Part shown: one piece after another, positions 1 through 7,927 of the stretch | Layout: each line of letters opens with the position of its first letter | Position numbering within the stretch: the stretch's first letter is position 1 | Assembly (NCBI GenBank): GCA_025980625.1 | Contig: JAICXG010000017.1 | Coordinates: 1-20,917 of the forward strand | DNA from: Chthoniobacterales bacterium | Lineage (GTDB): Bacteria > Verrucomicrobiota > Verrucomicrobiia > Chthoniobacterales > UBA10450 | DNA: 20,917 nt | Reading direction: 5' to 3' | Notes under the pieces: generated by a model | Told to the model about the DNA's origin: nothing | What the model saw: only the letters and a program-made list of their open reading frames with translations | Database searches by the model: none | Position numbers and translations under genes: made by a program

Positions 1-1830
1 AGGCGCCCACTTGATCCCGCCAGTGAACACATGCTCCGGGGTTTGAGCGAGAAGCTTTCCTTCCAGCAAGGGATCGGCGGCACGTTCAACCGTTGGATGA
101 GTGAAGAGATAACTTCCGGTGAGCGACAAGGTGCGAGACAGTTGCCAGCTTGCACTGGCGCTAAGACCCGGCGCGACGACCAGATCAATATTCTGCCGCG
201 GCCGCAAGACCCCGCCCGCCGGGATAAAACCCCCAGGGCTGAACGTGCCGGGTCCCTGCCCGATGGTGATGTTGCCAACTGCGTCGTGCAGATAATTAAG
301 AAAGAGCGTGCCCGACAGGCGGAGGCTTGCAGTCGCCTGCCAATCGATCCCGGCCTCCCCGCCTAACGAATGTTCCGGCCGCAACTCCGCGTTCGCTTCC
401 GTCACATCGTTGCCGACCCGAAATGGCCGGTAGAGCTCGTTCAAAGTAGGAACGCGAAAGCCGCTGTAGAACGCGCCACGCAACGTCACCTCGTTCTTCA
501 GCCTCGCCCGTGCGCCGATCCGGGCATTGATTTCGTCGCCCGAGCGATCGGGAAACTGTGAGTCCAGAGTCACCGCGCCGGTGGCGCGATCCGACGCCTT
601 TCTGAAACCATTGAAGAGTTCCCAATGGTCGTAACGCAACCCTCCTATAATCGTTAGGTAGTCGTTAGGCGACCAGTCGTCTTCGCCGAAGATCCCGGCA
701 AACAATTGCCCGCCTCCGGCGTTGCGCAGTCGGGTGAACTCAGTTCCATTCCAAAGGTAGGCTTCGTTCGTCTCGCCTTCCACCCACCGAACGTCACTTC
801 CCGCAGTCATCTCGTGTTTTCCCGCGGTCATGCTTCAGACTGCGCTGCCGCCGGCAGCGGTCGCCGGCACATCAAACTGATTGAGCGCCGGCGTCTCGAC
901 CGCACGGGTTTCGTTGATCGAGCTGAACGTACTCCGATATTTGCGATGCTGAGCGTAAAGACTTAGCTGCAATTGCGCCGATTCCTGCGGAAACTTTCCC
1001 AGTCAGACAGCGCTCAAATCTTCTCCTGCGGTGTCGTTCCCGGTTAAGGTTGTGCCGTTACCCCGCTCATCGTCGAACCTGCGCGCTTCGATGTGCAACG
1101 AGTTATCGCGGTCGATTTGCCATTGACCGCGGAAATCAAGTACGTCGGAGTCAGCGCTCGCCTTATTGTCCACCGGTCCGCGCTGGCTCGCCTCGAGCAC
1201 CGGGTAGCCACTCGTGGAGAAGCGCTCTGCGAAAAGCGCAGCCGCAAGTGTCCCGTGCACGATCGCTCCGCTCACTGCCGCTTCGTAGGTGTCACGATCG
1301 CCGGCGATAACATCGGCGTAACCCGCGTTACCGGTCAGTGGCTTGGAATGAAGAAAGATCGTCCCGGCAAGGGCAGCGTTGCCGAACAACCCGGCACCGC
1401 CTCCCGGGATCACCAGGACCGAATCGATCGACGCCACCGGCACCTGACTCCACAAAACGTAACCAGCGAACGGATCGTTCAGTGGGATACCGTCGAGAAG
1501 GACGAGCGTGCGGCCTGCACCGCTGGGGCCGAAGTCGCGCAGCGTTACTCCCTGCGTCGTCGGGTTCGCCGTCAGGCTGCTGTTCCGCCGAAAAAGGCTG
1601 AAGCCCGGAACTTGCGCGCGCAGAATCGCGTCGAGCTGCAATTGCGGCGCGCGCTCCAGGTCCTCCGAGTCGAGCGCCTAAACATCGAAGGCGGCGGCTG
1701 ATTCAACGCTCGGCAGGCGGTCCGCCTCGATCACCAGCCGATCAACCGAGCTCTCCTGTGCGCTCAACGAGCGCAGAGAAGCGATTGTGAGAGAGACAAT
1801 GCACAACCGACGTAGCTCTTGGCGATTCAC
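1..1830 (-). pseudogene. TonB-dependent outer-membrane receptor, interrupted by three in-frame stops and running off the window edge
   Basis: One minus-strand frame stays receptor-like over 610 codons. A GTG at 1830 opens a signal-peptide-like start (codons 1-25, SLSAQ end). A plug domain follows at about codons 52-165, with motifs such as TLVLLDGIPLNDPF and GLFGNAALAGTIFL. Beta-barrel sequence then continues to the window edge (GLRYDHWELFNG, AFYSGFRVPTLNELYRP, LRPEHSLGGEAGIDW). The frame is broken only by TAG at 1680-1678 (codon 51), TGA at 1005-1003 (codon 276) and TGA at 837-835 (codon 332); there is no frameshift. Both TGA codons sit where Trp (TGG) would fit. A working gene of this family would move a siderophore, cobalamin or metal complex across the outer membrane using TonB energy. 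The substrate cannot be told. It lies downstream of two secreted-protein genes on the same strand. I am sure of the family, and fairly sure the gene is inactive unless the stops are sequence errors. The barrel C-terminus lies outside the window. Confidence 0.85.
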
Positions 1831-2055
1831 TTTGAGACGGGGCTTGGACACCAGCACACAACCGGCTGTTATCGTATCGCGCCATGGACGAAGTTGGAGC
1901 CGCACTTTTGTATCTTCCCCACGATTGAGTCGCCGCGCAGAGGCGGGAAAAGCTCCTCTCCGCATCAGTAAGCGCGCATGGGCTGGCGGCACAAACCAGC
2001 TTGAAACTCGGAGAAGGAAACTTTCCGAGTACGACTGCGACGGCTCCGGCTGGGT

Positions 2056-2688
2056 CTACTTAACGATGACCATGCCTTTCATCTCAGGATGAAAGGTGCA
2101 GTAATACGGAAAGCTCCCGGCCTTGGTAAACGTGTGGCGCCAGGACGCCCCGGCATCGATCGAACCTGAATTGAGTTCTCCCGTTCCTTGTGATGTGACA
2201 GTGTGTGGAGTCAAGTCGTTGTTAACCCATTCGATCGTCTGGCCGATGCTGATTTCGATCGTCTCAGGCAAAAACTTGAATAGCTGGATCTTTACCGGGG
2301 TAACGCTGGCAGTACTCTGCTGTGTCGGGGCGGGCGCAGTAACGGTTGCGGCTTGAGTGGCCGGCGCAGATTCGCGATTAACTGACTCAGCAACCTGGGT
2401 TCCGAGCTTGCTCAACTGTCTGCCGTAGAGAAACCCAGCGATAAAAATCACGATGCCCCAAAAGGCAAGTGTTCTTACCGTTAACGGGCCAGAGACAATC
2501 CTGAACGTTTTGGCATTCAAACTGACAGCAGGAGCCGGCTTAGGCCGGGCCGGTTCCTGCTGGTCAGTGCCTCGCCGGCGTGACGTGCTTGGATCGAAAG
2601 CGGGCTGTCGCGCGCGGCCGCCAATCTCAGAGTGACTCAGCGCTGCGCTCCCTCGCTTAACCTCAGAGAGCGCAGCTGTCATCGTCAA
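2056..2688 (-). CDS. Membrane-anchored plastocyanin-like (blue copper) protein
   Basis: This is a protein of about 210 residues with three parts. Residues 1-70 are polar and would be cytoplasmic. A single transmembrane helix lies at about 72-89. A Pro/Ala/Thr/Gln-rich linker (about 105-130) leads to a C-terminal cupredoxin domain (131-210). The type 1 copper ligands are visible: His162 in LTPHTVTS, then Cys197, His200 and Met203 in YYCTFHPEMKGM. By family knowledge it should hold one copper ion and carry electrons outside the cytoplasmic membrane; the partner is unknown. The start is uncertain: a TTG at 2688 sits 6 bases after AGGGAG, while an ATG at 2682 sits 12 bases after it. The DUF4142 gene ends 27 bases upstream, so the two are probably co-transcribed. 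The long N-terminal tail before the helix is unusual for a small cupredoxin. Confidence 0.85.
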   Translation of the reverse strand: MTMTAALSEVKRGSAALSHSEIGGRARQPAFDPSTSRRRGTDQQEPARPKPAPAVSLNAKTFRIVSGPLTVRTLAFWGIVIFIAGFLYGRQLSKLGTQVAESVNRESAPATQAATVTAPAPTQQSTASVTPVKIQLFKFLPETIEISIGQTIEWVNNDLTPHTVTSQGTGELNSGSIDAGASWRHTFTKAGSFPYYCTFHPEMKGMVIVK

Positions 2689-2701
2689 ACAAATCTCCCT
2701 T

Positions 2702-2723
2702 AGCTTAGTGCAAGCTTAGTGCA
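2702..2723. repeat. Tandem duplication of an 11-bp unit
   Basis: AGCTTAGTGCA occurs twice back to back. The copies cover the stop codon of the DUF4142 gene and part of the short gap before the cupredoxin gene, so one copy adds 11 bases to that gap. It looks like a simple slippage duplication. Confidence 0.8.
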
Positions 2724-3252
2724 GAGAGGCTTGAATCTCTTTGGCGTGGTTGAGGTGAGAGATAAAGATCGGTCGCCCCGCCTCGAGAAGGTTTTTCAGT
2801 TCGGCATTTTTTGCATTGGGAAGCAGGACCTTGTCCAGCGCACCAATGACTGATTCGTGATAGGCGACTTCGTTGTCGATATAAGCCTTATCGAAGGCAG
2901 CGCCGTGCATCGCTTTCAGTTTCGCGATCATTTTGTCGCCATCCGATTGCAAGCTCTTGCTCGTGTCGCTTGCTTCCGGAGTCATCCCGAGCTTTTTAGC
3001 GAGGGCAGTCGCCTGCTTGTTGACCGAGGTGTGATCGCGAATCATGGTCTCAGCGAAAGCTTTGACTTGCGCGTTCTTGGTCTTTTTCACGGCTAGCTTG
3101 CCGTAATCCACGTCAACCGAGTCGGCCGTGAGCACGATCTGGGCGATCTGGGCATCATTCGGCGGGGCGGCGGCGGGCTGCGTTTGGGCCTGAACAGTTG
3201 TGAACGCCGCTAGAGCGGCGCTCGTGATCGCGAGTGCAATAATCTTTTTCAT
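2716..3252 (-). CDS. Secreted DUF4142 (ferritin-like fold) protein
   Basis: This is a 178-residue protein with an N-terminal signal peptide (MKKIIALAITSAALAAFTTV, cleavage near VQA-QT). The all-helical remainder fits DUF4142: FAETMIRDHTSVNKQATALAKKLG and YIDNEVAYHESVIGALDKVL are typical of the family, with the His residues in HTSVN, YHESV and ISHLNHAKE. DUF4142 proteins are exported four-helix proteins resembling ferritin-like folds and have no firmly assigned reaction. The ATG at 3252 is chosen because AGGAGG lies 6 bases upstream; a longer open frame to 3354 would place that site inside the gene. It is followed after 27 bases by the membrane cupredoxin gene. A TTGACT at 3370-3365 could be a -35 box, but no good -10 box follows it. 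Confidence 0.88.
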   Translation of the reverse strand: MKKIIALAITSAALAAFTTVQAQTQPAAAPPNDAQIAQIVLTADSVDVDYGKLAVKKTKNAQVKAFAETMIRDHTSVNKQATALAKKLGMTPEASDTSKSLQSDGDKMIAKLKAMHGAAFDKAYIDNEVAYHESVIGALDKVLLPNAKNAELKNLLEAGRPIFISHLNHAKEIQASLH

Positions 3253-3535
3253 GGGTGTCCTCCTGTTTGTTGGTTTGTTTTGGTTTGTTATCGCCCACCC
3301 CCGGGAGCGGCTGCGCTGCTCAAGGAGACAAGCAAGTTTACTAAAATGGCCCATCGGAATAATTAGTCAATGAGTTTTTGGATTAAATCGACGAATCCGG
3401 CTGCGCAATAAATAGCCGCGTTTTGAAGGGTCGCTCGGACCTGGGCTTCAGCTCGACAAGGAGGGTCTGCTTGAAAACCCCCCTTGTTCACCGAATCCAG
3501 CGACGCGTTGTTTCATTTTCCTGAGCGTCGGCTGT

Positions 3536-3751
3536 TTAGCGAAACCGGCCAGGCATTTCGGCCATTTGCGCAACCGGCTCCGGAGCCAACTCACGCCCAG
3601 AGCACTCCACGGTGGAGCGCTGTGTTCTGTTTGATATGTGGCTCTCGATTTGATGAGGGTGCGTGCGGAGCCAGCCAAACAACAGGCGATAGGCTGTGTA
3701 AAGAGCGGCGACCGCAAATGCGCCGAGTAGCAAATAGTCGATGATAGTCAT
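3536..3751 (-). CDS. Possible small membrane protein (hypothetical)
   Basis: This is a 71-residue open frame. Residues 3-27 (IIDYLLLGAFAVAALYTAYRLL) form a convincing transmembrane helix, followed by a short polar, His- and Glu-containing tail. I do not recognise the family. There is no clear ribosome binding site before the ATG, and an overlapping frame exists on the same strand (3448-3717), so it could be chance. If it is not real, 3253-3938 holds no gene, only the upstream regions of the DUF4142 gene and of the TerC-family gene. Confidence 0.35.
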   Translation of the reverse strand: MTIIDYLLLGAFAVAALYTAYRLLFGWLRTHPHQIESHISNRTQRSTVECSGRELAPEPVAQMAEMPGRFR

Positions 3752-3938
3752 GTCGTAGTTTATCGCGAATGGAACTTGTGACTAAGACTCAGATTAGATC
3801 GCTCCAATAGTAATACGTTATGTAAGCGAATTGCGACGCGCGTAGAAATCACGGCCTCTCTTAACCGCCTGTCGCCTGGTCCCGAGAACCACGAGTTCGC
3901 TGTTCGACAACCTGTGAGCCGGCAACGAAAGATAAAAC

Positions 3939-4667
3939 ATGGAATGGTTCTTTGACCCGCAGATTTGGATCGGGCTGCTGACTCTGACAGCACTTGAGAT
4001 TGTCCTCGGCATCGACAATATCGTTTTCATCTCGATTCTCGCGGGACGACTCCCGGCCGCCTCGCAACGAAAGGCCCGTCTGTGGGGGCTGGCACTCGCA
4101 ATGGTCATGCGAGTTGTTCTTCTGCTTTCGCTCTCGTGGATTATGAGCCTAACCGAGCCATTTTTCGCGATCGCCGATTTCGAGGTTTCAGGACGAGCGC
4201 TGATCCTGCTCGCCGGCGGACTTTTTCTCATTGCGAAAAGCACTCGCGAGATTCATCACAAATTGGAAGGCGACGAGAGCATAGGCGGAAAGGCGGCGGC
4301 GTCCTTCTCCGGGGTTTTGGTTCAAATCGTCCTCCTGGACATCGTCTTTTCGCTCGATTCCGTCATCACAGCGGTCGGGATGGTGGATGAGATAGCCGTC
4401 ATGATTGCCGCAGTCATGATCGCAGTCGCTGCGATGATGATCTTCGCTGGCCGGATCAGCCGTTTCATCGAGCGATATCCGACGCTGAAAATGCTTGCCT
4501 TAAGTTTTCTCCTGTTAATCGGCGTCAACCTGATTGGCGACGGCCTGGGGTTCCATATCCCGAAAGGCTACACCTACTTCGCGATGGCTTTCTCCGTCCT
4601 GGTCGAAATGTTGAACCTGAAGATCAGGAAGCGCGCCGTCGCACCCGTGCCATCTGACGCGGTCTAA
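3939..4667 (+). CDS. TerC-family integral membrane protein (probable metal ion exporter)
   Basis: This is a 242-residue, very hydrophobic protein with about seven membrane helices. It carries the two TerC-family acidic motifs: EIVLGIDNIVFIS (Glu20, Asp26) in the first helix and LLDIVFSLDSVITAVGM (Asp134, Asp140) in the middle, separated by a hydrophilic loop (about 100-120, REIHHKLEGDES). By family knowledge TerC/Alx/YkoY-type proteins act in the cytoplasmic membrane, and several export Mn2+ or load exported metalloproteins. The exact metal cannot be read from sequence. It is a single plus-strand gene between minus-strand genes, preceded by a weak GAAAG-like site. I looked for a Mn-sensing yybP-ykoY riboswitch upstream and did not see one. 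The annotation 'tellurite resistance' often attached to this family is not supported here. Confidence 0.92.
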   Translation: MEWFFDPQIWIGLLTLTALEIVLGIDNIVFISILAGRLPAASQRKARLWGLALAMVMRVVLLLSLSWIMSLTEPFFAIADFEVSGRALILLAGGLFLIAKSTREIHHKLEGDESIGGKAAASFSGVLVQIVLLDIVFSLDSVITAVGMVDEIAVMIAAVMIAVAAMMIFAGRISRFIERYPTLKMLALSFLLLIGVNLIGDGLGFHIPKGYTYFAMAFSVLVEMLNLKIRKRAVAPVPSDAV

Positions 4668-4792
4668 CAGAAGAATGTCTGCCGCGCCTCATCCTTTACG
4701 GTTTTCAGATCATTCGGCACAAAGCTGTCGCCGCTCCTACACAATCGTGGATTTCGCTCACACAGCATTAGCTATCAGATCGCCCAAAAGAA

Positions 4793-4823
4793 AACCGCGG
4801 CGGAGTCACTTTCCGCCGCGGTT
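4793..4823 (-). terminator. Intrinsic terminator of the cupredoxin-propeller gene
   Basis: A perfect 12-bp stem (AACCGCGGCGGA at 4793-4804, TCCGCCGCGGTT at 4812-4823) encloses a 7-base loop. On the minus strand it is followed by TTTTCTTTT, a good U-tract. It lies about 55 bases past the stop of the minus-strand gene at 4878. On the plus strand the following bases are poorer in T, so it may only weakly stop the TerC transcript as well. Confidence 0.88.
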
Positions 4824-4877
4824 ATCTCGATTTCTCGAAACTCTTGCCTCTTCGCCAACCGAAGAGATCGCCTCCGG

Positions 4878-6746
4878 TCAATGTGGATGAGAAGGATCTT
4901 TCTGCTCTGGCGTGAGCTTGCCGATCCAGCCTTCTACTTCGGCAGAAAGTTGCCCGGTGCCAGATAAGGCGACGGTCGGCTGAATCCATCCATCATGCGT
5001 CATGGGGAGAGGCTTCACTCCCTGACCACCGGTTCCATCAGTAACTCCTGCGCCTTTGCTCCGATTGGCTAGTAAGACCGTGCCAACGGCCGCCGCGTCC
5101 GCGCCATTGTCATCGCCATTCGGATCGGGATCGATCACTGTAAGGACATTGGAATGCTGATTGGTAACATAGGCATAGTAACCCCCGCCCAGCTTGGCGC
5201 CCCAATTCACGCCGTGCGTCCCCGCTGGTGTTGGGACAAAGGCAACTACCTGATCGGTCGTCGTATCAATGATCGCGACGTGATCCGCCGAGTCGGTCGG
5301 CGGCCGGGGCACGTTGGTCAGTGAGAATACCGCTGTCGCCACCCATCTCTCGTCCGGACTCACCGGCGTTTGGATCGGCCCCTGGAGAGTATGGAAAATA
5401 TCGAAGCCAGTCTGACCATCCGGCGTAAGTGTCACTGGAATATTCCCCAGAATTGTTTGTGTGTCGACATTGATAGTCGTCACCATTCCGCTCACCAGAT
5501 TAGCCACATAGGCTTTGGCAACGCCGTTCACGTGACATTCTCCCACTGCGATTGGCATCAAGAGAGGCGCGGTCAACGGGTCATTCGGGTCCTGCGCGAA
5601 TTCTCTCAGAATGTCGCCACTGGCCGTATCGATAATACTGACCGAACCAGCGGCGCCGATTCCCGTGAAGACGTTAGGCACAATCGTCCGATCGCCCGTG
5701 CCACAGGTCAGCCAATGTCCATGCGGGTGTGTCTTACCGGCACCGGTCGGAAGGCTGTCGATAATGTCCAGCGTAGACCCAGTGTCTCGTACCTTCATCA
5801 GTTTATCGTCTGCGCTGAGAGGCACGGTGAGAACGCCGGTCTCGGGACCGACAGTCGGGATAGTGATGATGTGAGTCGGTGCTTCGCCTACTGTGATGCT
5901 ATTGAGAATCTGACCACCTGCGCGATCGATCTTGTTAATCCACTGGCCAAACCAGTTGCCATTGTAGACGGAGTTGAGCGCAAAGTTCGCCCACATGTTA
6001 TGAGGGTTATTCCACATCCCCTTGGCGCGTTTGCCATTGATCTCTCGTTCGACCTTGAATGTGGTCGCGTCCACGACGGTGATCGTGCCGGGCTTGAGAG
6101 CCCCATTCACATCTTTCTGGTTCGACACGCGTTCAAACTGGGTATCGACCCAGATTTCACCTACTCCAGCAATTCGCGGCTTCACTTGCGCTGTGCGATC
6201 GAAAATGTCCCACTTTGCAAGCTTGTCAGCGTCGGTCGCCGCCACCGTCGTGAGAACAGCGAGAACGGCTTCCGCCGGCAGCGAGCTTGCCCCGAGATGG
6301 CCAATGAATGGTAGCATCGCAGAGGTGACATCCGGAATGTTACCGGCGGCATCAGTCACTCCAACGACCGCAGTCATATAAGGATGAACCTTGCAGTGAA
6401 AGAGGTAAACACCCGGCAGATCGAAATCGACCGAGAGACTGCCTCTTTGCGCCTGGTCCTGGTCCATCTCAACATTCGACCCAGTTGGTTTCATAAGAAG
6501 GGTGACGGTGTGTTTGGTGCTGGTGCAACAGTTGTTGATTTCAAAATCAACTCTTTCGCCCGGCTTGATAACCGTAAACGGAGTTCCGGTATTTGCGCTT
6601 TTGAACCAGTTACCCGGCTCATCGGTGAGACTCATTGTGTCGGCTGTTCCTCCATCCGCAAAGGTCGGCCGGGGTGCGCCCGCCACGACTGCGAAAAGAA
6701 CCAGCGACATTCCCAGCTTGAAGAATGACAAATTGCTCGTGTTCAT
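4878..6746 (-). CDS. Secreted fusion of an N-terminal blue-copper domain and a YVTN-type beta-propeller
   Basis: This is a 622-residue protein. A signal peptide covers about 1-30 (cleavage near TFA-DGG). A cupredoxin domain covers about 35-130, with ligands His79 (TKHTVTLL), Cys118, His121 and Met124 (FHCKVHPYM). A repeat domain of about 195-590 has blade motifs of the YVTN/YncE kind, such as GTITVVDATTFKVEREI, GSVSIIDTASGDIL, KAYVANLVSGMVTTINVDT and YAYVTNQHSNVLTVIDP. A short acidic/His tail closes it. The copper domain should carry electrons in the periplasm; the propeller could be a binding or catalytic platform. His residues fall in many of the propeller loops (249, 292, 340, 342, 344, 405, 452, 511, 531, 584), and Cys348 and Cys404 are also present. 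The domain order is the reverse of nitrous oxide reductase, and I cannot claim that activity. It is a single gene ending at a strong terminator. The ATG at 6746 lacks a clear ribosome binding site. Confidence 0.85.
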   Translation of the reverse strand: MNTSNLSFFKLGMSLVLFAVVAGAPRPTFADGGTADTMSLTDEPGNWFKSANTGTPFTVIKPGERVDFEINNCCTSTKHTVTLLMKPTGSNVEMDQDQAQRGSLSVDFDLPGVYLFHCKVHPYMTAVVGVTDAAGNIPDVTSAMLPFIGHLGASSLPAEAVLAVLTTVAATDADKLAKWDIFDRTAQVKPRIAGVGEIWVDTQFERVSNQKDVNGALKPGTITVVDATTFKVEREINGKRAKGMWNNPHNMWANFALNSVYNGNWFGQWINKIDRAGGQILNSITVGEAPTHIITIPTVGPETGVLTVPLSADDKLMKVRDTGSTLDIIDSLPTGAGKTHPHGHWLTCGTGDRTIVPNVFTGIGAAGSVSIIDTASGDILREFAQDPNDPLTAPLLMPIAVGECHVNGVAKAYVANLVSGMVTTINVDTQTILGNIPVTLTPDGQTGFDIFHTLQGPIQTPVSPDERWVATAVFSLTNVPRPPTDSADHVAIIDTTTDQVVAFVPTPAGTHGVNWGAKLGGGYYAYVTNQHSNVLTVIDPDPNGDDNGADAAAVGTVLLANRSKGAGVTDGTGGQGVKPLPMTHDGWIQPTVALSGTGQLSAEVEGWIGKLTPEQKDPSHPH

Positions 6747-7190
6747 CTCGGACGGTGGAGGCGCCGGTCGGTGATTTCCATTCGGGAAAAGTTACGCGGT
6801 TGTTACCTTTTTAGTGTGTGCGATAAGCCAGAGTCACCTTGGTTATATCACTCCGAGTATCTCCTGGAATGGGCACAAACGCTGCGACAATGTTACGACG
6901 CTAGAGTCTTCGTCCGGCGGTTTGTTTTACCGGCAGCTCGATTCCCTGGCTAGAACCCGTATTGAACCGATTCGATAGCTTCAGCCTATTGCACCGCCGA
7001 AGGAGCTCGTCCATGCGGCGGCGGCCCGGATTGTCGCTCGAAAGTCGTGGCCAGACTTGCCCGTCAGATTGCTGGCTACTGCACGGCCATGAATGTCACG
7101 TCCTAACAGCTTTTCTTCCACAACCGACACAGTACATCGCTCGCGCTGAGATGGAGAGTCGTAATATGAACGGTAGGTTAGCCTGGCGTC
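6747..7190. other. 444-bp stretch without a convincing gene
   Basis: Short open frames exist here, for example 6771-6953 and the start of 6962-7429 on the plus strand. They lack ribosome binding sites, have Arg/Cys/Ser-rich random-looking translations and match no family I know. The right end borders a hypothetical minus-strand gene. The left end should hold the promoter of the cupredoxin-propeller gene, but I see no clear -35/-10 pair. I see no RNA structure or repeat worth naming. Confidence 0.5.
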
Positions 7191-7679
7191 TTAACGATGA
7201 TTATTCCCGGATATTGTCGCTCTTGAATAGAAAGAGACCGTTCTGTTTGCTCTTTTCGGATGATCGTGAGGGACGTTTGTTCCGCGGCGGCTGGCGAGCA
7301 GTTGGCCGTCTCGCGTCCACCCACAATTTCTCAGATTTCCGCGCGCCCGAGATGCGCCAGCAAGGATTCTCGCGAACGCTTCGAGGAAGAATTCATACTG
7401 CGTGGCGACGTGGTACGGCTGGTTCTTGAGGAAACCGGCGACCGGTGGAGCGATTGCAAAAAAGCCCAGTTGCGTTTCAACCTGCCGGTGGTGGGCCGCT
7501 TCATATAGCGAACGAAACGCTTCTCTAACCTCGGCGTCGCAGTTGCCATTTTCGCGCACCGCTGAATCGGTTCCTTGTAAGCGGCTTTCCTTCGCCTCTG
7601 CGTCCGTACGCGGGAGCGCCAGTAGAGTTGCGAGGACCTCTGGAAATTCCGCGGCGAGATTGATTTGAATTCGTTTCAC
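7191..7679 (-). CDS. Hypothetical helical protein
   Basis: This is a 162-residue open frame that I do not recognise. The N-terminal two thirds look like a real soluble helical protein: RIQINLAAEFPEVLATLLAL, EVREAFRSLYEAAHHRQVE, then a hydrophobic stretch GFFAIAPPVAGFL and YEFFLEAFARIL. After about residue 112 the sequence turns Arg/Asn/Ser-rich and looks less natural, so the end may be frameshifted or degraded. The GTG at 7679 is preferred because AGGAGG lies 4 bases upstream, and that site would fall inside the longer frame that begins at 7748. The plus strand of the same region is also open (7260-7508), so the strand call rests mainly on the ribosome binding site. It is divergent from the NhaR-like regulator gene. 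Confidence 0.5.
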   Translation of the reverse strand: MKRIQINLAAEFPEVLATLLALPRTDAEAKESRLQGTDSAVRENGNCDAEVREAFRSLYEAAHHRQVETQLGFFAIAPPVAGFLKNQPYHVATQYEFFLEAFARILAGASRARGNLRNCGWTRDGQLLASRRGTNVPHDHPKRANRTVSFYSRATISGNNHR

Positions 7680-7683
7680 AGCA

Positions 7684-7689
7684 CCTCCT
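7684..7689 (-). promoter_or_regulatory. Strong ribosome binding site for the hypothetical gene at 7679
   Basis: The minus strand reads AGGAGG, four bases before a GTG. It is a full match to the consensus, and it decides both the strand and the start of the downstream hypothetical gene. Confidence 0.65.
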
Positions 7690-7927
7690 AGCGACGCGAT
7701 AGCGCAGCTTGGGGATTTGGATTTGCGATAAGCTTGTGCAGCTCCCAAATCCGATGAGGAAACGACGGTCGCTTCGTTCGATTCTGGAGCGTGATGGGCT
7801 GAATACCAGGTGGATATATGAGCAGTGCAATCATTGTTCGATGCCAGGAATCTATCGCTCTCGCGGTACTCAACTAAGATTCATATTCGATTAGACCGTT
7901 AGGTTTCCGTTATGTATCGTTTCCACC

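Noticed and set aside
1093..1701. 202-residue plus-strand open frame
   Set aside because: It is antisense to the plug and barrel region of the receptor pseudogene, which has clear family motifs on the minus strand.
1..1830. Reassignment of TGA to Trp in this organism
   Set aside because: The two internal TGA codons do fit Trp, but nhaR, ackA and the P-type ATPase all end properly at TGA, and a TAG also breaks the frame.
1831..2055. Cobalamin or TPP riboswitch ahead of the TonB receptor
   Set aside because: I could not find the conserved boxes of either class on the minus strand.
3752..3938. Mn-sensing yybP-ykoY riboswitch ahead of the TerC-family gene
   Set aside because: The conserved paired elements of that riboswitch are not visible in the leader.
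4675..4890. 71-residue plus-strand open frame after the TerC-family gene
   Set aside because: It runs straight through the intrinsic terminator hairpin, lacks a ribosome binding site, and has a random-looking, Arg/Ser/Pro-rich translation.
5370..6314. 314-residue plus-strand open frame
   Set aside because: It is antisense to the cupredoxin-propeller gene; its translation is rich in Arg, His and Cys with no recognisable domain and no ribosome binding site.
6962..7429. 155-residue plus-strand open frame
   Set aside because: It has no ribosome binding site and no family resemblance, and it overlaps the hypothetical minus-strand gene that has a strong site.
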